The notes under the pieces were generated by a model that did not search any database, was not told the DNA's origin, and saw nothing but the letters and a program-made list of their open reading frames with translations. A DNA stretch of 64,000 nt. Origin: Luscinia megarhynchos. Its lineage: Eukaryota > Chordata > Aves > Passeriformes > Turdidae. Made by a program: the position numbers and the translations under genes. Location of the stretch: positions 14,603,983 to 14,667,982 of the forward strand of contig CM067568.1 of assembly GCA_034336665.1 (NCBI GenBank), read 5' to 3'. Shown here piece after piece: positions 21,967-35,712 of this stretch. Each line of letters starts with the position of its first letter. Position 1 is the first letter of the stretch.

Positions 21967-24900
21967 CTACAAGGCAAAGGGGAGAGCTGAGAATTCAGCA
22001 AACCAGCAGCAAACCAGGTGACATATGTCCAGTATTAATTGGGATCACAACAACAGATTCACAGTTCATCAAACAGATCACTAGAAATGTAATGTCAGGG
22101 TGAGGGTTGGATGGGGACAAGCTTGTTAATACTCACCTCTGGTGTGTGCTTTGACACACACTTTATATCTGGGTGAACACATGACAAATGGGATTTTAAA
22201 GAGATCAGCTGGAATAGAGAACTAAATTTGGCTTTTTTTTTATTATTGTGTCCATATTTTATTTTTATATTATAAACTTCTAGCATGCCTCTATGCAATA
22301 AAAATACCAATATGCTCTAGTAAATAACTGCTTGACTTGCAGTGATCTAATAAACTCTTAAGCTGGGACTCAGTGATGCTCATTTCTACATTTGGGCCCA
22401 ATTAACAACTCAGGCCACCGAATGCCCATAGGTACTTTTGCTGCCATGAGTGAATAGCAACTGGGAGTGGGACATGAGTCAGTTTTATGCTCTCAAAACC
22501 CAGTGACACAGCACTCCCTAGGATTGTCATCTGAATGACATGATCCCTAGCAAGACAGAAATTCAGAATTTCCAGATGGCTGAAAATTAATTTCTTTACT
22601 GGGGGACTCCAGGGGTTCAGCCCATATCCAAAAAGCTCATTTTCTTCTTTAGACAAAGAGCTCATAAATTATTTAATTTCTCTTCCCCACCCCCCTCCCC
22701 TTTTTTTCCCCCTGCTCTTTTGTCTAATTTTTAGGAGAAAATGTAGTGAAAAAGCTGATACATGAGAGAGGTTAGGTTATGGATGTTTTCTGGCATATAT
22801 TTGTGATACTCAGAGGAAAACTGAGCACCACAGATCCAGCACGTGGTTTCTTGCATCTCCCAGTCAAGAAGGAACTGATGTGACCCCTTTTATCTGGCAT
22901 TAGAAGCCTCCTCTCTGCACTGAATCCAAAGTACTGAGCAAAATATCCCAAGGGGAAGATGGGCACTTCCACCTTCAAAGCCATGCCCACTCTCTGACCC
23001 TTAGCATGGTAAAATAATTGAAATTAGGCAGTAAGACTCTGCCTTATGGCCTCCTACTCCCTTCTTCAAGCATAATAAGAAAGCCCCGATTTTGTCTTTG
23101 CTGTCTCTGACCCATTGATCCACAGGGATCCTAAAACACTGAGTAAGTTCTAGGCAAAAAGATGTAATACTTTTTAGAAAGGGAAAAGAAAGCAAGCAGA
23201 AAAAGAAAAGTGATAGGAATAAATTGTTGCCTAAAATATCTGCTAGAAAGTAGTGAAAGGCACATAAAACTGCCAGAGAGAGCATGAGTGGGAGCAATTC
23301 ATATGTGCCTGGCTGTCATCCAAGTATCACACAGGACAGTAAAAGACAGTAAGGCTGAGCAGAACATCAACAAACCTGGAGGATTTCAGCAGAGACTAAA
23401 ATGTTTTTCTACCATAGAGAAAATGCTGGGTTTTTTCAAACACTTTGTACAACTGGTAGGGAAGCAGATACAGTGATTTAAAAATATGAGGTGCCAGAGA
23501 TTTATACTTTGCAGCTGGTTTTGAAAACATTAGGCAAAGCACCCTAGATGGTACATGAAACACTAGTAATTCTGGATGGAAATGGCTGTTGAAAGATGAG
23601 ATTCTCTGAAATGAGGAAGCTGAAGAACAGATAAGTTCAAGGTTTCTAGAAGGAAATACAGATTGAAAACTGAGCAGATCATCAGGTTCTCATTTCATCA
23701 CTACCTATTCCCTCCCTTAAAAAGAGACACATTTTGCCCAAATGGTGCCCATTACAGATGGAAAACTTGTGATGCTCCAAGTGTTACAGTACAAATCAGT
23801 AGTAGTGAAACTAACAAAAATATCTCATTCCTGCATCCCCCCCTGCCCAGGTATTGTTTGTTTTCTGAGACAACTTTGCTGGAAGGACTGCAGTGAAGGC
23901 CTCCAGACAAAGAGTTATCTTCAGAACCCGAAAGACAACTTTTCCTTCCACAAGAAATATCTTTTTGCTAACTATTTTAAATGAACTGGGGTATTTTTAT
24001 ATGTATATATTTCTTAATTTGTGACTCCAGGCAGGGATTACCAGAGGAAACACAGACTGGAGATATATCTGGAAAACGTGTATTCATGAATCTCTTGTAG
24101 TGATGAACTATTGAACATGTCAGTAGGTTGGACTGAGATCTGGGTAGTCCTTCAACAGCTGTGCATCTTGGTGATGAAGTACTGGGGAGAAGTGAGAAGT
24201 GAATATTCTTGCTGGGAAATAAACTCCCAGAGATAATTGTCTAATTTTTTCTAGGCAGCAAGGTCTGGCTGCTGCAGCTGTGGAGTGCAGGAGGCCCACA
24301 GAAGCAGAGGCAGGAGCTAATTGCTATTGAGCCTTATGAGATTAAAAGTAAAGATCTTTCTCATCCATGTTCCTGCTTTTTTGGGCTCTAAAGCCACAAA
24401 GCTTTTGTGGAGGGATGTCCAGAAAGCTGGTTGTGTTTAGTTGTTGTTTAATCAGTTTTGCTTTCATTTCCCCAAGGGGTTCTGTGTCTGTGAAGGGCTT
24501 GCTCCAAGACACACTGGACTCAGTGGTAGATTTTGGCAAGCACAGACTCCCAGTGGCTTCAGTGGGCTCTGTACCAATCTTGGACTGAGTCATCAATCCC
24601 AAATGGTAGCATATTCTTTGGATATTACAAGAGAAGGAGCAGTCTGGATTTCTGCACATGGATCTTCTTGGGGCTCTATTAGAAGAGAAGACATTGGCAA
24701 ATGAGGAAGCAGTGGGACAATGGGCCCCACATTCTTGATTCTGCCAAAGGGGTATCTGCTTAAAGCATGAGATATTTTAAAAGGAGAAAAAAAGCCACCA
24801 GAAGGCAACTTCTACTGTCATTACAGGGCTCTGATGTACCAGAAAAAGAGTCTTGCTGGTGAACAGCTTGGCTTATTATCGTGCCCAATCTGCCTGTCAT

Positions 24901-25682
24901 CATCCAAACACATCCTGAAATACATCATTCACTTGCTTGCTGCAGAGATAATTATACCTACTAGAAAAATGTCATTGTGTGCAATATCCTTTTTATTAAG
25001 CCAGCTTTAGGCAGTTAGAGTGGAGAAATGTATCATCTCCCCTGAATCATACTTTCAAACACATTTACTTGATTAGAAATCATCTCTGATGCCAGAACGA
25101 ATAGAAGTAAAGCAAACAGAAAAACTGCTGATGTTGCTCTAATCTTAACCACTTTGAACAACCCTGATCTCTCTACTTAAAACAGCAAACATTGTTAATT
25201 ACATAGAAAAATAACTCAGACTGATTTGTTTCCTTTAGGAAAAACTAAGTAAGCTCTTTGTAGCTGATTTATGTTTCATTAGAAGCATGATGTTTGGATG
25301 ATCAGATTCTTTATATGCAAATAATTTCATTTGTATTTCACAGTTGTTGGGAAGAGGAAGCAGTGTTTGTAACTTCAGAAATTACACACCACAGTTATCC
25401 TTAAGTCTTAGAGAAATATTTCATGAATACAACATTTTTCCATCCTCTGAGTTAAGTTTAAAAAAATAAAAATTCGAGGATCTTTGAGCACAGATGGAGA
25501 GAAGAAGATTTAAACAAGTTTTGAATCTGTCTCTTAGAAATGAATAAAATCCTATCCATGCAGTGCACTGCAAAAAAGATGAACCCATAACCAAATAGTT
25601 ATTAATGAAGACTGAAAGGTTAGCACACGAATCTTAAATGGCACATCACGAGGAAAAGTTATAACATGCTGTTATAACAGTC

Positions 25683-25790
25683 TCTCTCCATCTTTCCTCT
25701 AGGCTCCCTTCAGGTACTGGAAGGCCACGAGTAGGTCACTCCAAAGCCTTTCTTTTCCAGGCTGAGAAATCCCAATTCTCATAGCCTTAG
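25683..25790 (-). mobile_element. CR1 LINE fragment
   Basis: The plus strand carries the reverse complement of CR1 internal 3' sequence: CTCCCTTCAGGTACTGGAAG, then GTAGGTCACTCC, then CTTTTCCAGGCTGAGAAATC. The same segment order is seen in the longer CR1 copy at 47.6-48.3 kb (47900-47975). It is a truncated piece without the terminal repeat. Confidence 0.75.
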
Positions 25791-28700
25791 TGACATGCAT
25801 TTATAAAGGTAATACTATTTGTAAAGGGATCAAAGGCATTCCAGGAGGTGCTACCGAACAAGACAGAGACTGTTCTTGCTGAAAGAACAAAATAATTTTC
25901 AATTAAACTTGTCTATTATTTTTATCTATTAAAATTCTGCAAATCTTCATGCTGTATTAACTTGCAACACTTTGTAATTTTAAGCTTTCATAAAAAGTTC
26001 ATGGTATGATCTGGAACATAACATGTAACAATGAATTTATTTCCTTGCTTTTAAAAACAAAACAAACAAAACAAACCAAAACACAGAAGCCTGGTTGGCT
26101 CCAGGGACAGCTCCAGGGACAGAATTGTCTCTTTTAAGCTCCCCTGTAATGGAGAACTAAAGAGTAGCACTTTGGAGACCGACTCCCAAAACTAATTATA
26201 GGGATTTACCAGGAAAAGGCAATGACAGACACAATTACAGAGCTGAGTGGAACAGTATTTTCAGCCATGGGAAGCTGAAGTCAAAATTTTGAGTTTGGCA
26301 TAATTTCGGCCACAAAGACCACAAATTATTAATAACTTATTTCAAGTATTGCTCCATGATCTGGAGAGATCAAGGTTGATTAAGGCTGTTGATTAAAGCT
26401 GTGTCATCTGCCCATCATTCTCATCCTCAGAGATTTTAAAAGTAAGTACTAAGGGTAAATATCATAGTCCCTTTGAACAGAGTGGTTTTATAACTACCTA
26501 TGTTCTTAACATGGTTGACTGATTGAACAGATTTTTTTGTCCATAATGATGAGAATTTTTATCAGCTCATTGCTCACTCAGTGGATTCAGGGGAGCTGTC
26601 CTTGTTCTCAGTAAAGAAAGCCAAGCATGAAGCTGCTAAAGGAGAACAGGGAAACCAAGATGCAAGCAATGCTTGGATGAATGAAAATGTGATAAAGGAA
26701 GATTTCAGCTGCTTTTATAACATTCAACTCCCAAGTCTGCTGCCCTGACTTAAGCAGCATTCATTCCTGTGGGTGCAGCTTTTTGGCTCAAAGTTTTGAT
26801 TTTTCAAAATAACCAAAGAGGACTGGGGAGACCTTCATGTACTTATCAATTCTGGTGACCTGTTACTAAGGAGGACCCTACTGCTCTGCAGGGTAGAAAA
26901 CTTCTAGGGGAATAAAAAATGATGCTTTGTTTAAGCACCTCTCCATGTTGTATCTAATCCCTAATATGTTTGCTGTTCAGTACCACACTCAGTAATAAGC
27001 TAGCTTTATAAAAACACACAGAAAGATCCTTTCTGCTAACAAAATAATCACCAATGACTCAGCTGGAGAGAAGATGAAAGGCAAAAAATATTGCAGAACT
27101 TATGATACCTGTTAATGGCAATGTTATGAAGGAATGCATCAGTATCCAGTGGTACCTACTGTTCTAAAAGAAAACATATGGTTATAAATCTTCCTATTTA
27201 AGTTCTTCAGAATATTTGAGGAAGCTTCAGAGAGAAGCTGCCCTGGCTCCTCTTCTTGCTAAGTCCCCTCACATGTTGGTATCTCAGCATTTCTAAAAGT
27301 TAATGCTTTATCCTGGAGGGCTCTGAGGAAAGGAACATGTGCAATATTAGGAGTGGCTTTCTTGAGGAGCTCAGGGATAGGTATGGGAATCTTCCCAGAG
27401 AAGTTATTTTAAAGATTTCTCTATAATAGTGGCAGGAGAGATCAATGGTTTCAGGATTATTAAGGAAAGTTTCTTTCTTCAGGTGCATGATTCTTCAAAA
27501 TTCTGGAATGTGCCCCTCTTCCATTTGCAAGATCCCAGATTCTTGCAAAACCCCCTATCAGAACTTCTGGCTTTGAATTGTTTATTTTGTTGCCTGAGAT
27601 GAGGCAGCAGTTTTGCTGGAGGTTATATTCCTGCCACTGAGGTGTTTAAAGGAGAATGTAATCTGCATTAAGGAGGACTTGCTCTCCAGACTGCCTGTAC
27701 TTTCTCTTGAGAGCTGGCCAAAGAAGAAAGTATGTGTGTGGTGTCCAGGGAAAGGATAGAAGAAGTGGAGCCAGTGAAAAAATACTCCACCATAAGATTG
27801 ATCATTGCTTGGAAAACAGGAGGGCAGAGCTTCTGAGGAGGAAAATTGACAGGTTTTGAGGGTTACATAGACAAGTCTCTTTCTAGTCAATGAAAACTTT
27901 ATATGAACACTCTAACCACTGCCTCAATTGGCAAATAAAAAGGATACTTTTCAGACAAAAAGCATCTTTGGAAAGAAAGGCACTTGTTACACCCTGAGTT
28001 CTAAAATCAGCTCTCTTGCTTGAAGCTGTAAGTGACAATCTTTTCTTTGAGATACTAAAAATTGCTCTGTTTTTTCAATAAACTGAGACTGTTGCTGCTC
28101 TCGTCTTGCTGTGTATTTTTATAGGAAAATATTTATCTTACACTTCTCAAAAGCATAAAAAACCACTTATTTTTTGTAGTAAGAGCCCTTGAACAGCTGC
28201 TGAGAATTCACCATTGATCAGGGTGCACTGCTTGTGCATTCAACAGAGGGTGATGACCCTGGGGAGAAAATTCTGAGCTGTTGAGTCAGGATCAGAGCTC
28301 AGCAACAACCAGAATTTATAAACCAGCTGCTGGCTCTGATTCTCCAGAAGTTATCTTGATATCAGTGAACTATTACAAAGGGCTTGACTTCTACAGTAAA
28401 TTCCTAATGCACTGTAAAGAAACTCAGTTTTGTCACACGTTTTTTAAAAATTGTTTTGGGAATTGAAACAAACTGGCAACACCAGCATGTAGCTATTTGG
28501 CTACTGACTGTAACAACTACAGTGGCACTTTAAAGTAATTTTTGTTGATTTGAAGAATTTTTTTTCTGGTTGTGCAGCACAAGATCTAGGGTAGCAAATG
28601 CTCAAGCTATAGAAATAGGAGAAATTACATGGTTGATTTATGCATCTAGGATTGGGAAAGCAATTTTGATTAGCAAATAACTAAACTGCAGAGAATTATT

Positions 28701-29334
28701 TTTCTTTTCCAAATGTTCTTTTTCTCAAAGAAAAGCATTTTTTTCTAAAAGCTTCCTCAAAGTTTCTGGAAATATGATATCTCTGGTTAACTATTCACTC
28801 AGCTCCATTTCTTTCATGATTCTTAGAAGAGTGTAGGTTACAACTATAATGTAATTTTTCAGATTAGGTGTCTCCCCTGAATTATATTTGAAACCAGTGG
28901 CAGTAAGAGACATGCTCTGATGGGTCAAAAACTAAAAAACTGGTACAAAGAAGCCACTTCAGTAATACGTGATGGAGTAAATAATATAACATAAAATACA
29001 GCAGACCAAATAGAGAATATTAGCAGCCTATTATCAAAACTTTCTTCTCTGATACCACTGCTTTTCCCTACAAAGAAACTAGCAGCAACAACAGATATTG
29101 TCCTTATGTAAGAGAGCAATTGATGAACAGAAGCAAGATTAGATTAATAGAAACTACTCCTTCTAACAAAGAGGTTGGTAGGATGCTGGTAATTGAGAGA
29201 ACTAAATTACAGGACAGTGAAACATATTTGGTCATGGACTGTTAAGGAGTATAAAACCTTGAAGAGTGGAAAGATTTTGGAACAGCACTTCTTTAAAGAA
29301 TTATTTTTTTTTCAGGGTTCAAACTGTAAGGATG

Positions 29335-29580
29335 GAAATTTAGGCTAGATGTAAGGAATAAATTCTTTTCTGTGAGGCTGGTGAGACACTGGAACAAGCT
29401 GCACAGAGAAGCTGTGGATCCTCCATCCCTGGAAGTGTTTGAGGCCAGGTTGGATGGGGCTCTGAGCAGCCTGGGATAGTGGAGGGTGTTCCCATGGGTG
29501 TCCCCTCCCATGGCAGGGGTTTGGAACTGGAGGATCTTTAAGGTCCCTTCCAACCCATTCTGTGATGATCCTATGATTCT
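29335..29580 (+). mobile_element. CR1 LINE, 5'-truncated 3' end
   Basis: This is a sense-oriented CR1 3' end: TTAGGCTAGATGTAAGGAAT, then GGTGAGACACTGGAACAAGC, CATCCCTGGAAGTGTTTGAG, GGTTGGATGGGGCTCTGAGC, and GGTCCCTTCCAACCCATTCT, ending with a CTATGATTCT terminal repeat. The 5' truncation is typical of target-primed reverse transcription. It is fairly well preserved, so not among the oldest copies. Confidence 0.92.
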
Positions 29581-30744
29581 TTTAGAAGTGGAGAGCATTC
29601 AGAAAGGCTTGAGGGTGAACATGTTGGGAAAGGATGACCTAAAATTCTAGTAAGTCAAGACAGAAATGAGGACCATGATGGATGTGGCTGCAGGAGATGG
29701 TCAGAAGCAGGGCTGGAAACAGCTGCCACTGAAGGAGAGAGAGCAGAGAACTGTCATCTCGGTTCATGGCTTTTCTCGCCGTTATTAACAACTTGCAAAA
29801 ATATTTGGCTTCTTTCTAGCACCCAAACTGTTGGAAATCAGCTTTTCCTGAGAGCCTGTCTTTAGTTCTGGGTGAGGTCTTGGGCCACAAGGCCGGTCTG
29901 CTGGCTCACCACTCCCCAGTCCTGCTGGCCTCCCAGCCCTCAGTCCTGCCCAGATGTGTGCAACGCTCACACATCTATCTGGCATCCATTAGGCTATAGC
30001 CAAGCAATTAAAATTTGTGGTTGACTCTTGTTTTAGATAAATCAGACGAGACTTAAAACACATGGAAATTTTCAAGTCAGAACAGCATCCAAAATCTACA
30101 GTCTTTGGCCCAGCGCTGCCTCAGGATACAGCAGATTTTTTTCTCTAAAATATTACAAAGGTCAGATATTTATTTTTTAACCCTTTCTTCTAAATTAACA
30201 GAATATCAGTAGATAAAGAAAGGAGTTTGGAATATTTTTCCCTCCTTGGCATGAAGCCAGGAAAGTGAAGGTGAGGGTCTTGTCTCTAAATATAACTTTT
30301 AGCAGAAACTACCAAAGATGATCAAATCCCCCTATCCTATTAACTGAATACTCTGATATTTTCAAGAATTATCTTATCTTCATTAACTACAGCCTCACTT
30401 AGGAAACAGTATCTCTTTGACCAGACACAACTTTCCTCCCTCTCTGTTTAAAAATAATATGTGAGCTGGCAAGAAAGGAGGGATTCTTTCTTTACAAGTG
30501 AATCAATGATACCAGAAGTATTAGAAGTTAATGTATCTGCAAAAATCACTGAATATCCATCCAGCACCATAATCATAAACAGCTTCCCAAATTATGCTTA
30601 AATTGAAATCCAGCCTTATGGAGGATGGGAAACAGGCTTGAGATAACAAGAAATATAGTGGAAATATTGATCAAAGAAACTAGGAAAAAAAATGGTTTTA
30701 ATGGCTTATCTCTGTGTAATAGTTTGAATAGAGTTCTAGAATAA

Positions 30745-30826
30745 ATGATGGTCAACTGCAGGGCCAGGAATTGGACTTTGATGACCCTTGTGGGTCTCTT
30801 CCCACTCAGGATATTCTATGATTCTG
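30745..30826 (+). mobile_element. CR1 LINE 3' end fragment
   Basis: A short sense-oriented CR1 terminus: GGCCAGGAATTGGACTTTGA, TGACCCTTGTGGGTCTCTTC, then ATTCTATGATTCTG. Only the last part of the element remains. It lies about 1.2 kb from the CR1 copy at 29.3-29.6 kb in the same orientation. Confidence 0.8.
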
Positions 30827-32228
30827 TATTTAGCTCATCTACAGCACTGTGCAAACCTGGGTGTACCTAAGCACAGCTTAAGTCCTGCTAAGAAAAGTCC
30901 TGTTATTGCCAGCACAACGTGGGGGAAACTGAGGCAGATCACCTTCTGATACAATAAACATTCTTAACATCAGCTTGGATGAGTGGTCCTAGCAAAACCT
31001 TGAAAATACTCTGTCCTGGGCACATCTTCCTGTCTCAAGGAAAACTTTGCAGCACCTTTCTGTTTTTTTTTATTATGGAGACAGGAGGTTGGAAAACAGG
31101 TTGCTTTCTCATTCTGTATCACATTCTTGCTCACCACAATGTTTCTCCATGGGGTCCTTCAGGTCGAGCACCCCGGTACCTATCTGCAGAGGAAAGAAAG
31201 GCTCTCTGTTCAGCTAACAGGCACTTGCATTTCAGATGCTTCAGCTCCACAGATGTGAAGAAAACTCCCCGTGGTTCTTGCCTCTGGAGGACCCTTTCTG
31301 CTGGCTTAACCACGGCAGTACAGCCTCTGAATATCACTCCATATTTTCCTTGTCAGAAGTTTGGCTGTCAGACAACAGCTTTCCCCTAGCTGCAGATTCC
31401 TGTTCCTGGTGTGGAACAGTGGCATATTTACAGCACTTGAGGGTTAAAAAGTGAAGAGTACGAGACACAACTGGCATAAAAATATGTCCAAAAGTCTTCT
31501 GCACAACACAATAAACCCCAAATCAACCCAACCCCCACTGTCCCCCTCCCCCATTAAAGAAAACAAAAGTGACTAATCTTGACCTCTCTCCAAAGGGGAA
31601 TGTTTTGCTTCTTGAATCCTTGGCTCTGGCTCTTGTATGATACTGGGACTATGACTAATAACCTCTTGCCAGAGTACTGCTGAAAATTTCACCATTGAGT
31701 AGCTGTTCTCATGCTGGGCCATCATTGTATGCACTTAAGTTGCCAAGATTTTATTTTTGAAAAAACAAAGAATAAGATATACACTCATAATCCCCAGCAT
31801 TAGAAATACTTTTTTCAGCTTTAACTGTAAAGTTTTGCCTGACAATTTTTCCTCCTTCCTCCAAACTGTTATTTTTCAGATGCCTGCTACGAAATGGTTC
31901 CATTTTTTCCTTTCTTTTCCTCAAACACTTTTTCTAATTCAAAACAGATTTGAGACTGCTGCTCTTTTTAAAGCAAATCTGCCATGTATCATGTCGTGTT
32001 AGGTCAGCACTGCTTATGTTATGTTTTGCACTTCATCCAAATGAGGCATCCATGCTGCTTTTCAAAGGGAATAAAGCCAGACTAGGTGCAGTGGCTTTTA
32101 TGGCTGGAATAGATGCACAGGCTATGGATCTGACCTCATGGCATGGCACTGGGGAGGACACCACTATCTGCCCTTTTGCTTAAAAAGTTAATAAAAATAA
32201 AGATAACTTCAATTGTTATCTCAAAAAA

Positions 32229-32272
32229 GCGTGGGGGTTTTTTTTGGTTTTTTTGCTTTTTTTTTTTCCAGC
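32229..32272 (+). repeat. T-rich low-complexity tract
   Basis: Runs of T interrupted by single G or C residues. It is not associated with a recognised element. Confidence 0.8.
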
Positions 32273-35200
32273 TTGTTTTTCAGCACTCATTATCTACTAA
32301 TTATTTATAATTTGATTGTTACTATATGGGCAAAAAAGGGCATAAACCCCTTAGTACCTAAAATGAGCTTAAAAAATGAATAACCATATGATGACTTCTG
32401 CAGCAATCAAACATTGAAAGGCAAAAAGAGTGAGGGGAGAGAAAGGGAGAGAAGCAATTACAACTACAGTGAGATTTGAGTGAGTTTTCCCTGAGGGCTG
32501 CTGGTAATTAAACTAACGGCAACATGAATCTCTGTTTGATGTGGTCATGAATTTGTTTTCAAAAGAAAAATCTTTAAAAAGATTCTTTCAAGAGAAATTT
32601 TTAGAGAACAAGCTCAGCATGAATAATTGGACCAGAAATACTTTGATAAATATTATCATGGAGAAGTCATTCATGGGCCATGGCATCTGAAGGTTAGAAA
32701 TCCTGGTGATAAATAAGGGTGGCAAGTTTGCACCCATTTTGAATGCACAAAACCAGGGCTGTGTTCCTGTTTGCTTGAGTCTGCTCCTCAGAAAGGAGGT
32801 GGCCTCTTGTTTTGCCATTGCATTAAGCTTTACAAAGACACAGATCCAAGACAGAAAATTTCAGTGGGAAAGCTCAGTGGAACGAAAGAAAACCACACAC
32901 AATTCCAAAGGCACTTTTCATTCCCAGGGGCTGCACAGAGATCAGAGGTGAAATTCAGTGGTGATAAAAGTCTGTGAGCCCACTCTACTCCCCTGGCCTT
33001 TTTAAACCTCATTCAGTTCTGCTGAAATCATATTCCTGGAAATATCTCCTTCAGAATCCTCTAAAAATAAAATTACTTTCATTTTGTAGAAATTTCATCA
33101 TCCAGCAAAACCCCACTGAAATCCAGAGAAGATGCAAGTGCTCTGCACCCTCTAAAATCAATGGGCATCCCAAAATCACATTTCATTTGTTTACTGAGCA
33201 CTTCAAAAAGTGGAGGCAGATACAATCAATCACAAGCCAGCAAATAACCAACGAGTGAACTAGAATGTAATATATTTACCAGTGGAAACCCATGTTTACA
33301 AGGAAAAGAAACTGCTTGTTGGCTGTCATGGTGTTATTCATAAAGGCAAACTAGGAGATCTTATGGATACCAGGAGCAAAACTACAACAAAGGCAACCAA
33401 CTGCTAATGAAGAAGGGTTTTCAGTCAAATTTCATGGGTCATACAAAGTCATTACCATGCCTGCAGGAGTTCAACAGCTCTGCCAGTTGAATTCGGGGGG
33501 AATGAAGTGATTATTTTGCTATGCATTTTGTAGTTTTAGACATTTTTGCTTGAAATTTCAAATTCTGAGGCCAACCAGCTATGCAAGAATACCAGCTTCA
33601 ATTTCCAGAGTTAGCTTCTGGTGAACCTTCTTGCAGAGGAAACCCTGCAAACAGGTCTTCTGTACACACCAAGGTCTCAAAAACTAGATTTTAAAGACTC
33701 ATATCTGTTCCCTTTTCATTCCCTATTGCTTAAGCACTGCTTAACCTTATGGTGTTAAGCCAATTTCCCAACACTTTGGAGGCTTCATACAGTTTGAAAA
33801 CTAGGGGACAGATCATTTGGCTACTACTGGTAACAAGTTCTGCACGGGTTAACTTTTACAATTACTCCCATTGCAGGTTTCCCTCTGGTTTTGAGTCAGT
33901 TAAAATATCGAGGCTCTTTTCCATAACATTTTAAGCTATAATGCCTTCAAAAGTAAGCAAATGCTCCTGATAAAATAACATGCTTGAAAAATTTAATGGA
34001 TGACAGAGATAACAAAAAATCCTTAGTGCATTTCTTTGTCAGTAACTTCTAGGAATACAGCCAGGCTGGGCATTTGTTTGGACTGGTAAACCATGACTCA
34101 AAAGTGGATCTCTTGGCAGCACAAGCAACTGCTCTATGGTGGAAGCAAAAGGCTCACAGTCTTTCCTAGCTGATTAATCATTATGACAGGCTTGAAGACT
34201 AAATGATCTCTTCAGCTTCAGATGCTAGATGTGCACCCACCTTTTATTCTTCTGGTTCTTAGGCAGTAGCCTGGGTTGTTTATTCTGAAGATAACGGTGA
34301 CCATTTACTGTTCAAAACTGAAAAGGGCCTTGGGCTTTGTAATATTACCTTATGATAGAGGAGGCTACTACAGCAGATCACACAGCACATATAGTCTAGA
34401 CATGATGAAATGCTGGAAGACTCTTCAGGCAGAGGTGGTGACAGTCTTGAACATGAAGCTTTGTGACGTTTCCCTTCTCCATTCCCACCTCCAACCAGGA
34501 CTGTTATCAATTGCACAAAGGCAGAGCATGAGCACGTGGCTGGCTCTCTCCCATCCAGCCCCTGACATCGAGGGCTGCACTAACCCCTGTTAAATCAATA
34601 ACAAAATGTAGCTTCTCAGTGATGGGAGGCAGCATCTGTTTCACAGCACAGGGTAACACTCCTCAGCACTTACAGATAGGAACAAAAAAGCAGCGATACA
34701 ATGAAAGCAGGGGAAAGCATCACGGTGGCAGAAAGAAAGAAAGTACTGAATCCTGTCTGAGGCAGCCAAAAAGCTCTGCAGAATCTCCAGCAGCTGCAAG
34801 CCATGAGAGACACCACTTCAATTGTCACAGAAAGGGCGCTCCTGCACAGAGGGACACAGTTTGTCTTGGGCACTGCCAGGGAGGCTTCACTGAGAGCGGC
34901 ACTCCAGGAAGGGAGCACCAGAGAATCAGCACCCTGTGTGTGAAGCAAGCTGCAGCCTGCTCCTCCTGGACACGGATCACTGGTGTTCACAGGGACAGAC
35001 CAGGCTTTCCTTGGAAGATCTGGGTACCACCACACAAACTGGTTTAACTGCAGCCATTCCCTATTTTCTCCTGCAACCTTTGAAAAAAAGTTGTCACATA
35101 GTACCAACTAAGGACTTTACAGATTATCATGCTAACATAACTCAGGATCAATAAAATAAATCATCCATTTTCATGGATGGCTTTATGTTATTTAACTAAC

Positions 35201-35317
35201 AGCTTTAGCTCTGACACATCTGCTCTCAAATGTGAAAGGGCTTTACTTCAGTCTCAAACATCACAGCTCCTTTAGGATGCTTCTGCTCATAGTATCTGAA
35301 CTGCTGATTTATATTTT

Positions 35318-35460
35318 CATGGAATCATAGAATGTGTTGAGTTAGAAGGGACCCTGAATATCATTTTATAGTTCCAACACCCCTGCCACGGGCAGGGACA
35401 CCTTCCACTAGACCAGGTTGCTCAGAACCCCATCCAGCCTCAACTTGAAAAATACCAGGC
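35318..35460 (-). mobile_element. CR1 LINE 3' end
   Basis: The antisense CR1 3' end begins at the terminal repeat (GGAATCATAGAATG), then AGTTAGAAGGGACCCTGAAT, ACACCCCTGCCACGGGCAGG, ACCTTCCACTAGACCAGGTT, and CCCCATCCAGCCTCAACTTG. It is diverged at several positions and truncated. Confidence 0.92.
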
Positions 35461-35591
35461 CCATCAAGAAATGAACTTCTCAAGTTTTATCTAAGTTTTA
35501 AGATAAATCCAGAACAGCAGTTGGAATAACAAAATTATAAACATGACCAAGTGCTTCTGTTTTCATTTTTGACCTCCAAGCCTGAAAACGT

Positions 35592-35712
35592 TTATCATAC
35601 CCAGTACTCATGGCTGAGGAAATGGAAACAACAGAAAGTGAAATGACTTGCCTCAGGTTTTGCAGAAAACAATGTCTGAGCCAGGAGCAGCACCCACACT
35701 GCCTGAAACCCC
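35592..35712 (+). repeat. MIR-like ancient repeat
   Basis: It follows the MIR core layout: CTGAGGAAATGGAAACAACA, GTGAAATGACTTGCCTCAGG, then CTGAGCCAGGAGCAGCACCC. Divergence is high. It lies just after the CR1 copy at 35.3-35.5 kb. Confidence 0.6.

Noticed and set aside
34619..35107. Overlapping 142- and 145-residue frames on opposite strands
   Set aside because: No domain, signal or splice evidence; mutual overlap on opposite strands suggests chance.
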